Assembly: GCA_003644335.1 (NCBI GenBank)
Contig: QNCB01000005.1
Span: forward strand, 1 to 15,074
DNA: 15,074 nucleotides
Direction of reading: 5' to 3'
Origin: Planctomycetota bacterium
GTDB lineage: Bacteria > Planctomycetota > Phycisphaerae > SM23-33
Part shown: piece by piece, positions 5,546 through 12,838 of the stretch
Layout: each line of letters opens with the position of its first letter
Position numbering within the stretch: position 1 is the first letter of the stretch
Translations under genes and position numbers: made by a program
The notes under the pieces: model-generated
The model's input: the letters and a program-made list of their open reading frames with translations, nothing else
Databases searched by the model: none
What the model was told of the DNA's origin: nothing

Positions 5546-6015
5546 GTAGCAAACATCTAAGTTACTTGAAGTACGTCCTGCGTCACAAGTTTTACGTGGC
5601 GCAGGCGTGCTTCCGGGAGGGGCTGGTCATACGCGGCCTCATTCATGACGTCAGTAAGTTCTTGCCTTCTGAGTGGTTTCCGTATGTAGAGTACTTTTAC
5701 GGGGAGAAGGACAAGCCCAACCTCACTCGGAAGCGTTTCGATTTTGCATGGCTGCTGCACCAGAAGCGTAACGACCACCATTGGCAATGGTGGGTGCTTT
5801 CTAAAGATGAAGGAGGTCGAAGGGTACTCCCGATGTCTGATGCTGCGCGAAAGGAGATGGTAGCGGACTGGTTCGGCGCTTCACGTGCACAAGGCCACGG
5901 AGGGCTTTACGGCCCTAACGGTGTTAAAGCGTGGTATAAGAGTCACAGAAAGAAGATGTTGCTCCATGACGAAACACGGAAATGGGTTGAGCGACGCCTG
6001 GGACTGCGAGATTGA
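5542..6015 (+). CDS. DUF5662 family protein, 157 aa (TTG start)
   Basis: TTG at 5542 overlaps the preceding TGA, with AGGAGA upstream. The protein shows the layout of the DUF5662 family: an N-terminal helix (KYVLRHKFYVAQACF), the motif H35-D36-VSKF, the EWFPYVEYFYG segment, and H73 followed by H79-H80-W-QWW. The HD pair and later histidines suggest a metal-binding HD-like active site, but the reaction is unknown. The family is frequent in phages and bacteria. Length is about that expected for the family. The 3' end overlaps the DUF551 gene. Confidence 0.85.
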   Translation: MSSKHLSYLKYVLRHKFYVAQACFREGLVIRGLIHDVSKFLPSEWFPYVEYFYGEKDKPNLTRKRFDFAWLLHQKRNDHHWQWWVLSKDEGGRRVLPMSDAARKEMVADWFGASRAQGHGGLYGPNGVKAWYKSHRKKMLLHDETRKWVERRLGLRD

Positions 6016-6493
6016 CTACGAAGAGCGGGAGAGCCCCTGGCTTTCTTTTGACGACCAGCGTCCAGAGGACGGACAGAAGTGCTTGGTGTGGCCGCAAGAG
6101 CGGGTATTGGTGTACGACTCCTCTCTCGACGGATTCGTAGCCGAGGGTCTTCATAAGTTGGACAGTTGTCCGGTCCAGTATTGGATGCCTCTACCTGACG
6201 CCCCACTGACGTACGGAGAGCGTGTGGAGTACGTAAAGGGGTCTCTGGCGGATGTGTTTTCGAACCGGATGCAGCCGCTGATAGGTAAGGAAGTTGAGTA
6301 TTTTCGGGAGAACTTACTTACTGCTCTCGGTATTCCAGAGGAGTATCTCACAGCCGAAGAGCCTCCTCGGGTGACTGATGTGAAGGACGCGGGCAACGGA
6401 CGAGTGGAGTTCGATCTTGAAATTCCTGGGCCCTTTCAGCGTTACAGCGGTACTTACGCCGCGGAGGACGACACCGATGGGAATGATTGTTGA
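5968..6493 (+). CDS. DUF551-domain protein, 174 aa
   Basis: A segment around residues 30-80 reads RPEDGQKCLVWPQERVLVYD and ends VQYWMPLPDAP, which matches the DUF551 domain (PxDG, then a strand, then YWMPLPxxP). The C-terminal half contains a helical region and then a beta-rich stretch. The start is uncertain: ATG 5968 (with AAAGAAG upstream) or TTG 5987 are better than ATG 5885, which would overlap DUF5662 by more than 130 nt. The domain is common in phage accessory regions and of unknown function. Confidence 0.8.
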
Positions 6494-6839
6494 CTACGTT
6501 TGCATGAACTGCTTTTTTATCGGGACTACCGCTGATCGCGGTATCCGGTGCTGTGAGAAGCCCGAGTTGATGTCCGTTAAGGGGTACCATACTGTCCGTA
6601 GGACGATGGCCCGGAAGGGACGCTTCTTCGAGGTGAATCCGAACATCCAGAAGTACTTCTCGATTGCGCTGGAGGAATCCAAGTACAAGGGAGATGACGA
6701 TGAAGAGCGGAGATCTGGAAGTTTGGAGAATGACGCCATACCAGTACGAGACGACGATACCGTTGAAGGGGGACAGTCTGGTGAGGATCCCCAACAATTC
6801 GATGCTGCCGACGGTGGCGAAGACAACACGATTACCTGA
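6477..6839 (+). CDS. Cys-rich small protein with long acidic tail, 120 aa
   Basis: ATG 6477 overlaps the previous stop by 17 nt, with GGAGGA well placed. Residues 1-27 contain C9-x2-C12 and C25-C26, a plausible zinc knuckle. A basic central part follows (YHTVRRTMARKGRFF). From about residue 75 the sequence becomes Asp/Glu-rich and low-complexity, and that section is overlapped by the next gene in another frame. The acidic tail may therefore be under weak constraint. Family not recognised. Confidence 0.68.
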   Translation: MGMIVDYVCMNCFFIGTTADRGIRCCEKPELMSVKGYHTVRRTMARKGRFFEVNPNIQKYFSIALEESKYKGDDDEERRSGSLENDAIPVRDDDTVEGGQSGEDPQQFDAADGGEDNTIT

Positions 6840-7314
6840 GACGACTGCTAAGCCTATTCTCTGTTCTGTTTGTGGTCGTGGGCCGCTTACTCACTTGGTG
6901 GCCATAAACAATCACTTTCTTTGTCCTAGTTGTTACGATGCCGCCAGTATGGGGGTTCGGTCTATGCGTCGAGATTGCCGAGTGCGCCCCCCTGAAACCG
7001 AGGAAGTGAATGACCAGATTACTACACAGTATACAGGCGTCCATTGGCTTCGAGAGAACGGTGAGTACTTGGGTATGGCGTCGTCGCACGTATTGAAACT
7101 CTCCTTCCCTCCGCCAACGGGGAAAACCTATGTGGCGTACATCCGGGAGGGGCATCGTTCTGTGGGGATGCAGGATTCTAACGCATTGATCGTGGATGAC
7201 CCTCAGGATTACAACGTGTGGGCCGGAGATTTTTCACGCCCGGACGAAGCGGTCGTTTGGTATGCGGTACCAAAAGCGCTGCTTGTTCCTTACACGAATT
7301 TCCCAATTTTCTAA
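6700..7314 (+). CDS. CxxC protein with C-terminal WYxxxK motif, 204 aa
   Basis: The N-terminal part is unclear. ATG 6700 has AAGGGAG upstream, but GTG 6781 (after AAGGGGGAC) and ATG 6802 are alternatives with less overlap of the upstream gene. The confident part has C55-x2-C58-G...H72...C75-x2-C78, a zinc-ribbon pattern, then a long strand-rich region. It ends WYAVPKALLVPYTNFPIF, similar to the end of the gene at 11805-12137. Function unknown; nucleic-acid or protein binding through the ribbon is possible. Confidence 0.72.
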   Translation: MKSGDLEVWRMTPYQYETTIPLKGDSLVRIPNNSMLPTVAKTTRLPETTAKPILCSVCGRGPLTHLVAINNHFLCPSCYDAASMGVRSMRRDCRVRPPETEEVNDQITTQYTGVHWLRENGEYLGMASSHVLKLSFPPPTGKTYVAYIREGHRSVGMQDSNALIVDDPQDYNVWAGDFSRPDEAVVWYAVPKALLVPYTNFPIF

Positions 7315-7338
7315 CCACGTAACTGCACAGGAGGCAGT

Positions 7339-7533
7339 ATGACGCAGCAAACAACGTCGGATTTGTTGAAAGCATTCCAGGCTGAGATCGATAAGAGCGC
7401 GGTGCTCTCGGATTCGTTCAAGGGGTGGCTCCAGGGGCAGATGATGTCCATGGCTACCGTTGCCCACAAGCAGGGTTATAACGAGGGTCTTAAAGAAGAG
7501 CGCAAGGCGAAGAAAGGAAAGACGAATGGGTGA
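7339..7533 (+). CDS. Hypothetical protein, 64 aa
   Basis: ATG 7339 after a clear CAGGAGGCAG ribosome binding site, 24 nt downstream of the previous stop. The product starts MTQQTTSDLLKAFQAEI, is helical through GWLQGQMMSMATVAHKQG, and ends in a basic tail (KEERKAKKGKTNG). The tail may contact nucleic acid or be disordered. No family recognised. It overlaps the next gene by 8 nt. Confidence 0.78.
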   Translation: MTQQTTSDLLKAFQAEIDKSAVLSDSFKGWLQGQMMSMATVAHKQGYNEGLKEERKAKKGKTNG

Positions 7534-7843
7534 GACTTCGGACCATTCCCACACGTTTACTCGTAAGTACTATGTCACGATGCCTGATGGCTCCCGCTGG
7601 AGAGTTCCCGTTTGGGTGATTGTGATCAACCGGGCACTTGAGTACGTTTCAGACTACGAGTCGTTGGTCGATTCGGTTGCGGCAACGTTGGAGGTGTTCA
7701 AAGACGATGACTTCATCGAAGAGTGGGCGCGGAACAATATGGACTGGGCTGAGGTCTCGGAGTTTGCGACTAAGATCCAGGATCCCACAGAGGCCGTTGA
7801 TTACCAGGAGGGATGGGTCAACGGAGAACATGAGGTAAGTTAA
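7526..7843 (+). CDS. Hypothetical phage-type protein, 105 aa
   Basis: ATG 7526 with AAAGGAAAG upstream, overlapping the preceding gene; the upstream ATG at 7460 is rejected as it lies in coding sequence without a ribosome binding site. It starts MGETSDHSHTFTRKYY, then a strand pair (VTMPDGSRWRVPVWVIV), then acidic helices (FKDDDFIEEWARNNMDWAEV). The PDG-x-W-x-VP pattern followed by EWA-NNM-W resembles small phage proteins of unknown role. It is the last gene before the second terminator. Confidence 0.8.
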   Translation: MGETSDHSHTFTRKYYVTMPDGSRWRVPVWVIVINRALEYVSDYESLVDSVAATLEVFKDDDFIEEWARNNMDWAEVSEFATKIQDPTEAVDYQEGWVNGEHEVS

Positions 7844-7859
7844 GCGGTTCTGTGTCCAG

Positions 7860-7896
7860 GGGGTGTCGGTGTGTTTCTCCGCTACGCCCCTTTTTT
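7860..7896 (+). terminator. Rho-independent terminator ending the second unit
   Basis: GGGGTGT (7860-7866) pairs with ACGCCCC (7884-7890), with one G-U pair and an additional weak CGG/CCG extension toward the loop. Six T follow (7891-7896). It starts 16 nt after the stop of the 105-aa gene and separates it from the lipoprotein gene. Confidence 0.78.
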
Positions 7897-7899
7897 GAT

Positions 7900-7929
7900 T
7901 TGAGAAATGGACGTGTGGATCGGTACAAG
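7900..7929 (+). promoter_or_regulatory. Sigma70-like promoter candidate for the lipoprotein unit
   Basis: TTGAGA (7900-7905, one mismatch to TTGACA) and TACAAG (7924-7929) lie 18 nt apart, the same -10 and spacing as the candidate at 3418-3447. It sits between a terminator and the AAAGGAGGAGG ribosome binding site of the lipoprotein gene. Confidence 0.5.
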
Positions 7930-7939
7930 TAAGTGTACC
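7922..7939 (+). promoter_or_regulatory. GGTACA-N6-TGTACC inverted repeat, copy 2
   Basis: A perfect 6-bp inverted repeat with a 6-nt spacer overlaps the putative -10 and start site. It could be a dimeric repressor operator or a 5' leader hairpin. It shares 14 of 18 bases with 3440-3457, and GGTAC with a 6-nt-spaced repeat also occurs at 14819-14836. Confidence 0.5.
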
Positions 7940-7957
7940 TGAACAAAGGAGGAGGCT

Positions 7958-8638
<681 letters not shown>

Positions 8639-8690
8639 TGCATTTATGAGAAGTGTCCCCTTAATTGTGGGCATTTCTTTTGCTCCCAGG
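8639..8690 (+). other. Gap between the lipoprotein and the HExxH gene
   Basis: The 52-nt gap holds a weak hairpin (CCCC...GGG around 8657-8671) followed by CATTTCTTTT. This could be an inefficient terminator. Alternatively, part of it is coding if the downstream gene begins at ATG 8646. No good ribosome binding site is visible for either start. Confidence 0.3.
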
Positions 8691-10712
8691 ATGCCGTATA
8701 CTTACGAAGTAATGCCGAGCGAAAACAAAGCCTGGAAGAAGTGGGAACGTACACTGGGACAGAAGGTTCCGGAAACGTTGACCAAGGAGAAGCGTGATGA
8801 GCTTCTGACTCGGTTGCTGTCTCTGGGCCAGCGAAACCCCTTGCGCTTTCAGATGGAGGAGGAAGCCCCCGAGGTCGGTCCGATGTACCGACCGCCCATA
8901 CGTTCCAAGGTTGTGCGCAAGCTCGACGAGCTCCATGAGCTCTTGGAGAGTACTAAGGAGAAGACCAAAAAGAAGAGGGATCTGGACGACATCGCGAAGT
9001 CTCAAGAGTTCCTCACCAAGGCGAAGACGGCACCCGAGAAGGAGCTCCTCTTCATCAACCCTGGGCGTTACCCCGCTGTTTTGGCTCACGAGGTAGGGCA
9101 CGCGAGCAAGCCTAATCTTCCGGCCAAAGTCATCGGGGGTGCAGCTCGACACTTTTCGGACAACCTGGCTGTCAGCACCACTGCTGCGCTGATGGGCCTT
9201 GCTGGGGGCTTATTGAAGAGTCCTGCGGTAGCAGGTACCGCCATGGGGATCGGCGCGCTCCAGGGAGCTTCTCGATTGACGGAGGAGGGGCGTGCTAGTC
9301 TGCGAGGACTGAAGCTTCTTCGAGAGGCAGGTTACGAGCCGACTCCGGAGGAGAAGAAAACTCTCCGAAAAGCCTGGGCTTCGTATCTGGCGCCTGGGGC
9401 CATGGACGTAGCCGTTCCTGGCGTCCTGGCGGGGCTCGGGCTTCTGGGGCGCATGTACGGGAAGTACGCTTCGTCGGATGCGGAGCTGCGGAAACTCGTC
9501 AAGCCGACGTTGTTCAATAAGTTTGAGCGAGCGTTCGTACCTGCAGACGTGGAGGCCAAGTACGACCCTGACGATATCCGGAAAGGAATCCGCCGAGAAG
9601 CGTACCACATTCAGCAGCGCTTCGGATTGAAGCCCAAATTGACAGGTTCAATGCATAGTGGCCTCAATTTGCCTGATTCGGTTGATATCGATTTTTTTGC
9701 TGATGTGCAAGACAAGGACAGATACCGGGAAGTCGTGGATGCGCTCGAGGAGTCCGGGACGTTCCAGCCGAGTCCGTACAACAAGCCTGACTCGGCTTAC
9801 GCGGTGTTTACGCGCAAGGACCCTGGAACGAGTGGCTTTCCCGTCGACCTGGCTGTTGCGTACGGCGGTCCGGGTGCGGAATACCGGAAGGCGACGGCGA
9901 ATCTTCGCAGAGGCGTTACGAAGATGGACCCGAAGCTGAAGTCCCAACTGTTGGCCAAGAAGCAGCTCCTTCGGGACACGCCGTTTTTCGGGAAGACGCG
10001 GTATCGGCGTTTTAAGCGGAAGCTCCGAGAGACGATGGACGTTCCGACTCTGACGCGGGAGAAGCTCTCTTACATCGTAGATCCGACCCTTCGGGAGGAG
10101 AAGGAAAAGCTCCTTCGTTTCCTCAAGCGGAAGGACATCGTAGGACATCGTACGACGGCGGGACGGGGAGTGGTGGAGATGGGTGGCGCATTGCCCGCGT
10201 CTGAGCTGTATCGTAGAGGATTACTGCAGAATTTCGAAGCCGGACGGAAGGGAGATCGACAGGTCGCGGCAAAAGCGTCAGTAGCGAAGATCAGGCGCCA
10301 TCTGAAAGATATTGTGTACGGTACCCGAAGGGGTCTTCTGCAAGATCCGGAGTATGGAGATGTGGGATTTGTAAGTATAAGTCGCACTGCCAAGGACTCT
10401 CCGTTCTTGAATCTCATCAGTGATGAAGCCGTTGTTCCGGCCCGAAAGTCGGGAGTTCCGAGAAAGCTGGGTATCGGTAAGGGCTATGTGTTTGGGCCGA
10501 AAGAGCAGATAGAGGAGTTCGAGAAGCTGCGTCCCGAGTATAAGTACGTGGCTGAAGAAGACCTTGATCCTTACCTGCAGAAGGCGCTGTACAAGCCTTC
10601 GACGCGGTCACTGAAAGAGGTTTTCACGAGAATCCTTCCCCACACTATTCGGGGAGACATCAAGATCCACCCGCTTGGGGGAAGAGTGGAGCCTGGTTAT
10701 GGCGAAGAGTGA
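8691..10712 (+). CDS. Multi-domain protein with HExxH metallopeptidase motif and nucleotidyltransferase signature, 673 aa
   Basis: The start is uncertain: ATG 8691 (MPYTYEVMPSENKAW) is preferred, ATG 8646 would add 15 residues. Residues 1-125 are charged and helical. H133-E-V-G-H137, in GRYPAVLAHEVGHASKP, is a zincin-type zinc motif. Two glycine-rich hydrophobic stretches follow (about 159-193 and 232-258). G319-S320 with D332-I-D334, and later D386 in FPVDLAVAYG, reproduce the GS-x(9-13)-DxD...D catalytic pattern of the Pol-beta/MNT nucleotidyltransferase superfamily. The C-terminal 190 residues (H486-RTTAGRG, FVSIS at 560-564) are unassigned. The peptidase motif plus membrane-like glycine-rich patches could fit an internal virion or tail-associated protein. 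A toxin or host-modifying role is the alternative. Confidence 0.8.
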   Translation: MPYTYEVMPSENKAWKKWERTLGQKVPETLTKEKRDELLTRLLSLGQRNPLRFQMEEEAPEVGPMYRPPIRSKVVRKLDELHELLESTKEKTKKKRDLDDIAKSQEFLTKAKTAPEKELLFINPGRYPAVLAHEVGHASKPNLPAKVIGGAARHFSDNLAVSTTAALMGLAGGLLKSPAVAGTAMGIGALQGASRLTEEGRASLRGLKLLREAGYEPTPEEKKTLRKAWASYLAPGAMDVAVPGVLAGLGLLGRMYGKYASSDAELRKLVKPTLFNKFERAFVPADVEAKYDPDDIRKGIRREAYHIQQRFGLKPKLTGSMHSGLNLPDSVDIDFFADVQDKDRYREVVDALEESGTFQPSPYNKPDSAYAVFTRKDPGTSGFPVDLAVAYGGPGAEYRKATANLRRGVTKMDPKLKSQLLAKKQLLRDTPFFGKTRYRRFKRKLRETMDVPTLTREKLSYIVDPTLREEKEKLLRFLKRKDIVGHRTTAGRGVVEMGGALPASELYRRGLLQNFEAGRKGDRQVAAKASVAKIRRHLKDIVYGTRRGLLQDPEYGDVGFVSISRTAKDSPFLNLISDEAVVPARKSGVPRKLGIGKGYVFGPKEQIEEFEKLRPEYKYVAEEDLDPYLQKALYKPSTRSLKEVFTRILPHTIRGDIKIHPLGGRVEPGYGEE

Positions 10713-11346
10713 TACACCATTGGAAGCATTAGCTCGTTTTCGGAAAAGAGCCGCGAACAGCCCGACGGCGGCTACAACAAGCAGCTCCTCGTCTAGCTCT
10801 ATGAACATAGAGTCTCCGAGCACTGCGACGCGGTCTTATAACACTCCTAGTACGGGGCATATGGGGATTTTTAAAGGTACGGGTTTCGCTAATACGAGTC
10901 GTATCAAGACAAGTGAGTCAGAGTTCCCTTGGAGTGGAGCTACTATCCCGGCTGGTGCGCTTGCTGGAGGAGCGTTGGGAGCGTTATCCGTTGCTAAGGG
11001 TAGACCTAAGAAGCTGTTGCAGATGCTAAGATCTCCGGGGCAATTTTCTGATGACGCTATTCAGCAGTTAGTTCACCGGTTGGTGTTAGGCGGAGGAGCT
11101 GGGGCTGTAGGAGGAGCTGTTGGAGGAGATTATCTTGAGAATCGGATGCCCAAGGAAGGCGCACTTTCGAAGTTCGCTCTCGGTATACAACAACCGAATA
11201 TGGTTACGAAGTCTCTACGCAGCGCGGCGGGTCGTGAAGGGGGATACACGGCGGGAAACTTGGCAAAGGGTTCCGGCGCGTTCAAGCCTACCCGAATCAC
11301 ATCCACACTCCAGGAAGGTAAGAGTAGTGTTTTGGATCAGCGTTGA
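10699..11346 (+). CDS. Glycine-zipper hydrophobic protein, 215 aa
   Basis: ATG 10699 follows GTGGAG and overlaps the previous gene by 14 nt, so expression is probably coupled. The N-terminal third is Ser/Thr-rich and low-complexity (seven Ser in a row near residue 30). Two glycine-zipper segments follow: about 83-100 (IPAGALAGGALGALSVAKG) and 128-143 (LVLGGGAGAVGGAVGG). They could insert in or cross a membrane. The C-terminal 60 residues are basic and Gly/Ser-rich. Coupling to the HExxH gene suggests a joint role, possibly as virion-internal or DNA-ejection proteins. Neither is recognised with certainty. Confidence 0.78.
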   Translation: MAKSDTPLEALARFRKRAANSPTAATTSSSSSSSMNIESPSTATRSYNTPSTGHMGIFKGTGFANTSRIKTSESEFPWSGATIPAGALAGGALGALSVAKGRPKKLLQMLRSPGQFSDDAIQQLVHRLVLGGGAGAVGGAVGGDYLENRMPKEGALSKFALGIQQPNMVTKSLRSAAGREGGYTAGNLAKGSGAFKPTRITSTLQEGKSSVLDQR

Positions 11347-11441
11347 CGTTCTTAAAAACTTCTCCCCTTTACAGGTAAAAGAGCTTAACGTGCAAATGGG
11401 CTTTGTGCCCGCATAATCTTTAATTCTGGGAAGGTGGTAAT
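11347..11441 (+). promoter_or_regulatory. 95-nt intergenic region with a hairpin and weak -10
   Basis: GGGC (11398-11401) and GCCC (11407-11410) make a 4-bp hairpin that a flanking TGC...GCA pair can extend around a bulge. CATAAT (11412-11417) matches five of six bases of a -10, but no good -35 is at the right distance. AT-rich sequence follows, then the GGGAAGGTGG ribosome binding site of the next gene. It may be a weak promoter or attenuator; evidence is slight. Confidence 0.25.
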
Positions 11442-11768
11442 ATGTTGTGGTTGAGTTTCCCCTCGCACATCGATATTCCGCGGTTTATTGAACAGACGGG
11501 TGTAAAGCTAGACTCTTTAGCGGAGATTACACAAGAGCACGCGGAGGATACCGTGCTTGTCCACGTTGTGTATTCGACAGAACGGCCCCCTCAAGCGGTA
11601 ATCTATGATTCGACAGACTCGATTTTTGTTCCTGTGAATCTTAGAGGATTGAGCGTCAGTGTACCTTATCTTCTTCCTCGAGGACTTGTAGGGGAAATGC
11701 TCTCTGCGATTAAGCCTATTTCGCAGCCCGGCAATGTACGGCCTAAATCTGAACCGAAGTCCGACTAG
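11442..11768 (+). CDS. Hypothetical protein, 108 aa
   Basis: ATG 11442 after GGGAAGGTGGTAAT. The product starts MLWLSFPSHIDIPRFIEQTG. It then has strands (TVLVHVVYSTE, AVIYDSTDSIFVPV) and a Pro-rich hydrophilic end (SQPGNVRPKSEPKSD). The alternating strand pattern suggests a compact alpha/beta domain with a disordered tail. The DNA is more AT-rich than the genes around it. No family recognised. Confidence 0.75.
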   Translation: MLWLSFPSHIDIPRFIEQTGVKLDSLAEITQEHAEDTVLVHVVYSTERPPQAVIYDSTDSIFVPVNLRGLSVSVPYLLPRGLVGEMLSAIKPISQPGNVRPKSEPKSD

Positions 11769-11804
11769 TTCTGTAGAAAAACCCAAAAAAGAACGGAGGT
11801 CGTC

Positions 11805-12137
11805 GTGGAAATAGAAGACACGACTGACAGGGTATATCGGATACAGTTATCCGAAGGATCAGTGCCTTTGGCGGACTGGCTTTGTCAGTACGGTCGCGAG
11901 GTTTTTCCGGATGAGCTTTATCGTTTGATTCACTACAAGCACCAAACTCTTCCGAATGATCAGTTCATCGTGTGGGCGAATCAAGCGCTCATGGGCCGAC
12001 ACTCTGGGTGGATTCTCAAGGACATTACGTCTGTGCGCGTGCTCTGGCATTCCTTAGGAGAAACACGCGGAACCGAAGGATGGTACTTTATTGGGAAGAC
12101 GTTCGCGCTGCCTTTTACCGACGCCCCCGTTTTCTGA
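11805..12137 (+). CDS. Hypothetical protein with WYxxxK C-terminal motif, 110 aa (GTG start)
   Basis: GTG 11805 with CGGAGGT five nt upstream; no upstream ATG is in frame. It starts (M)EIEDTTDRVYRIQLSEG, continues with a helical part, and ends EGWYFIGKTFALPFTDAPVF. This matches the end of the CxxC protein at 6700-7314 in the pattern W-Y-x3-K-x4-P-[YF]-T-x2-P-[IV]-F. The shared ending suggests a homologous C-terminal domain in two otherwise different proteins. Function unknown. Confidence 0.78.
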   Translation: MEIEDTTDRVYRIQLSEGSVPLADWLCQYGREVFPDELYRLIHYKHQTLPNDQFIVWANQALMGRHSGWILKDITSVRVLWHSLGETRGTEGWYFIGKTFALPFTDAPVF

Positions 12138-12154
12138 ATTTACGAGGTAAAGAT

Positions 12155-12397
12155 ATGTCTGGGATGTTGTGGAAGCGCGTAATTGAAGCAGCAATACGCG
12201 CGGTAGTGGACGTACTTCTACAGGAAAAAAGAACATCCAAGCCTAAGAAAACGGGCACTGGTTTTCGACGGGTTTCGAAACCCGAATCCAAACCTACAAG
12301 GGCTCTGCCCTCGCAGCATGCTGTGACTGGCTATACTCGGGTGCACCCTTCCGGAAAGACTGTAACGGTAAAACCTTACCAACGTGGAAACAACTGA
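12155..12397 (+). CDS. Small basic protein, 80 aa, with GYTRVHPSGK tail
   Basis: ATG 12155 after ACGAGGTAA, rejecting the upstream ATG at 11972 in the same frame, which overlaps the previous gene without a ribosome binding site. An amphipathic N-terminal helix (WKRVIEAAIRAVVDVLLQE) leads to a strongly basic linker (KRTSKPKKTGTGFRRVSKP). The end reads TGYTRVHPSGKTVTVKPYQR, resembling short bacterial and phage sequences with a V-GY-R...V-PY-R pattern. Possibly nucleic-acid-binding; not established. Confidence 0.75.
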   Translation: MSGMLWKRVIEAAIRAVVDVLLQEKRTSKPKKTGTGFRRVSKPESKPTRALPSQHAVTGYTRVHPSGKTVTVKPYQRGNN

Positions 12398-12432
12398 GCT
12401 GCCCTTAGAGGCCCCAACTATGAGGAGAGGAT

Positions 12433-12774
12433 ATGAAAGCGGTTTTATTTTACGGCGTGCGCCTACCTATTCAGCAATACGATGAGGTGACAGGAGAAGT
12501 TGCGGATAATTACACGTATGTGTTTGGTGAGAATTTTCCGGGTAGCGGTTGGGAGTTTCACGTGCGTCAGCTTCGAGGGCGCTACAGTGCTTACCTGTGT
12601 TTGGCGAGACTCAATGTTTCATTGCATAGTGCGGAGCCTTTCCGCCTGGTCAATCCCAAGGGGTTGCAGGAACAGAAGATGAAGCCGCCGGAGCGGGATG
12701 AGCTCAAAGACATCCTCCAAGCGTTGGGAGTAGCTTACACACCCCCAAAGTGGTTTTTGACAGCATCCCGGTAG
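12433..12774 (+). CDS. Hypothetical protein, 113 aa
   Basis: ATG 12433 with GAGGAGAGG upstream. It begins MKAVLFYGVRLPIQQYDEVTG. A mixed region follows (NYTYVFGENFPGSGWEFHV), then strands and a charged helix (PERDELKDILQALGVAYTPP). The layout suggests an alpha/beta soluble protein. No motif recognised. A 64-nt gap to the next gene contains no clear terminator or promoter. Confidence 0.78.
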   Translation: MKAVLFYGVRLPIQQYDEVTGEVADNYTYVFGENFPGSGWEFHVRQLRGRYSAYLCLARLNVSLHSAEPFRLVNPKGLQEQKMKPPERDELKDILQALGVAYTPPKWFLTASR

Positions 12775-12838
12775 GGAGTGTGAAACCGACCTGTCTTTTT
12801 GGTAGAAGGAAAACAACAAGAGCTACTAGGAGGGATTT

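Noticed and set aside
11343..11348. TTGACG as a -35 box at the stop of the glycine-zipper gene
   Set aside because: No -10-like hexamer occurs 15-19 nt downstream; the nearest sequence is CCTTTA.
11120..11416. 98-codon plus-strand frame crossing the end of the glycine-zipper gene
   Set aside because: It is mostly inside that gene in another frame, has no convincing start signal, and its last codons fall in the intergenic hairpin.
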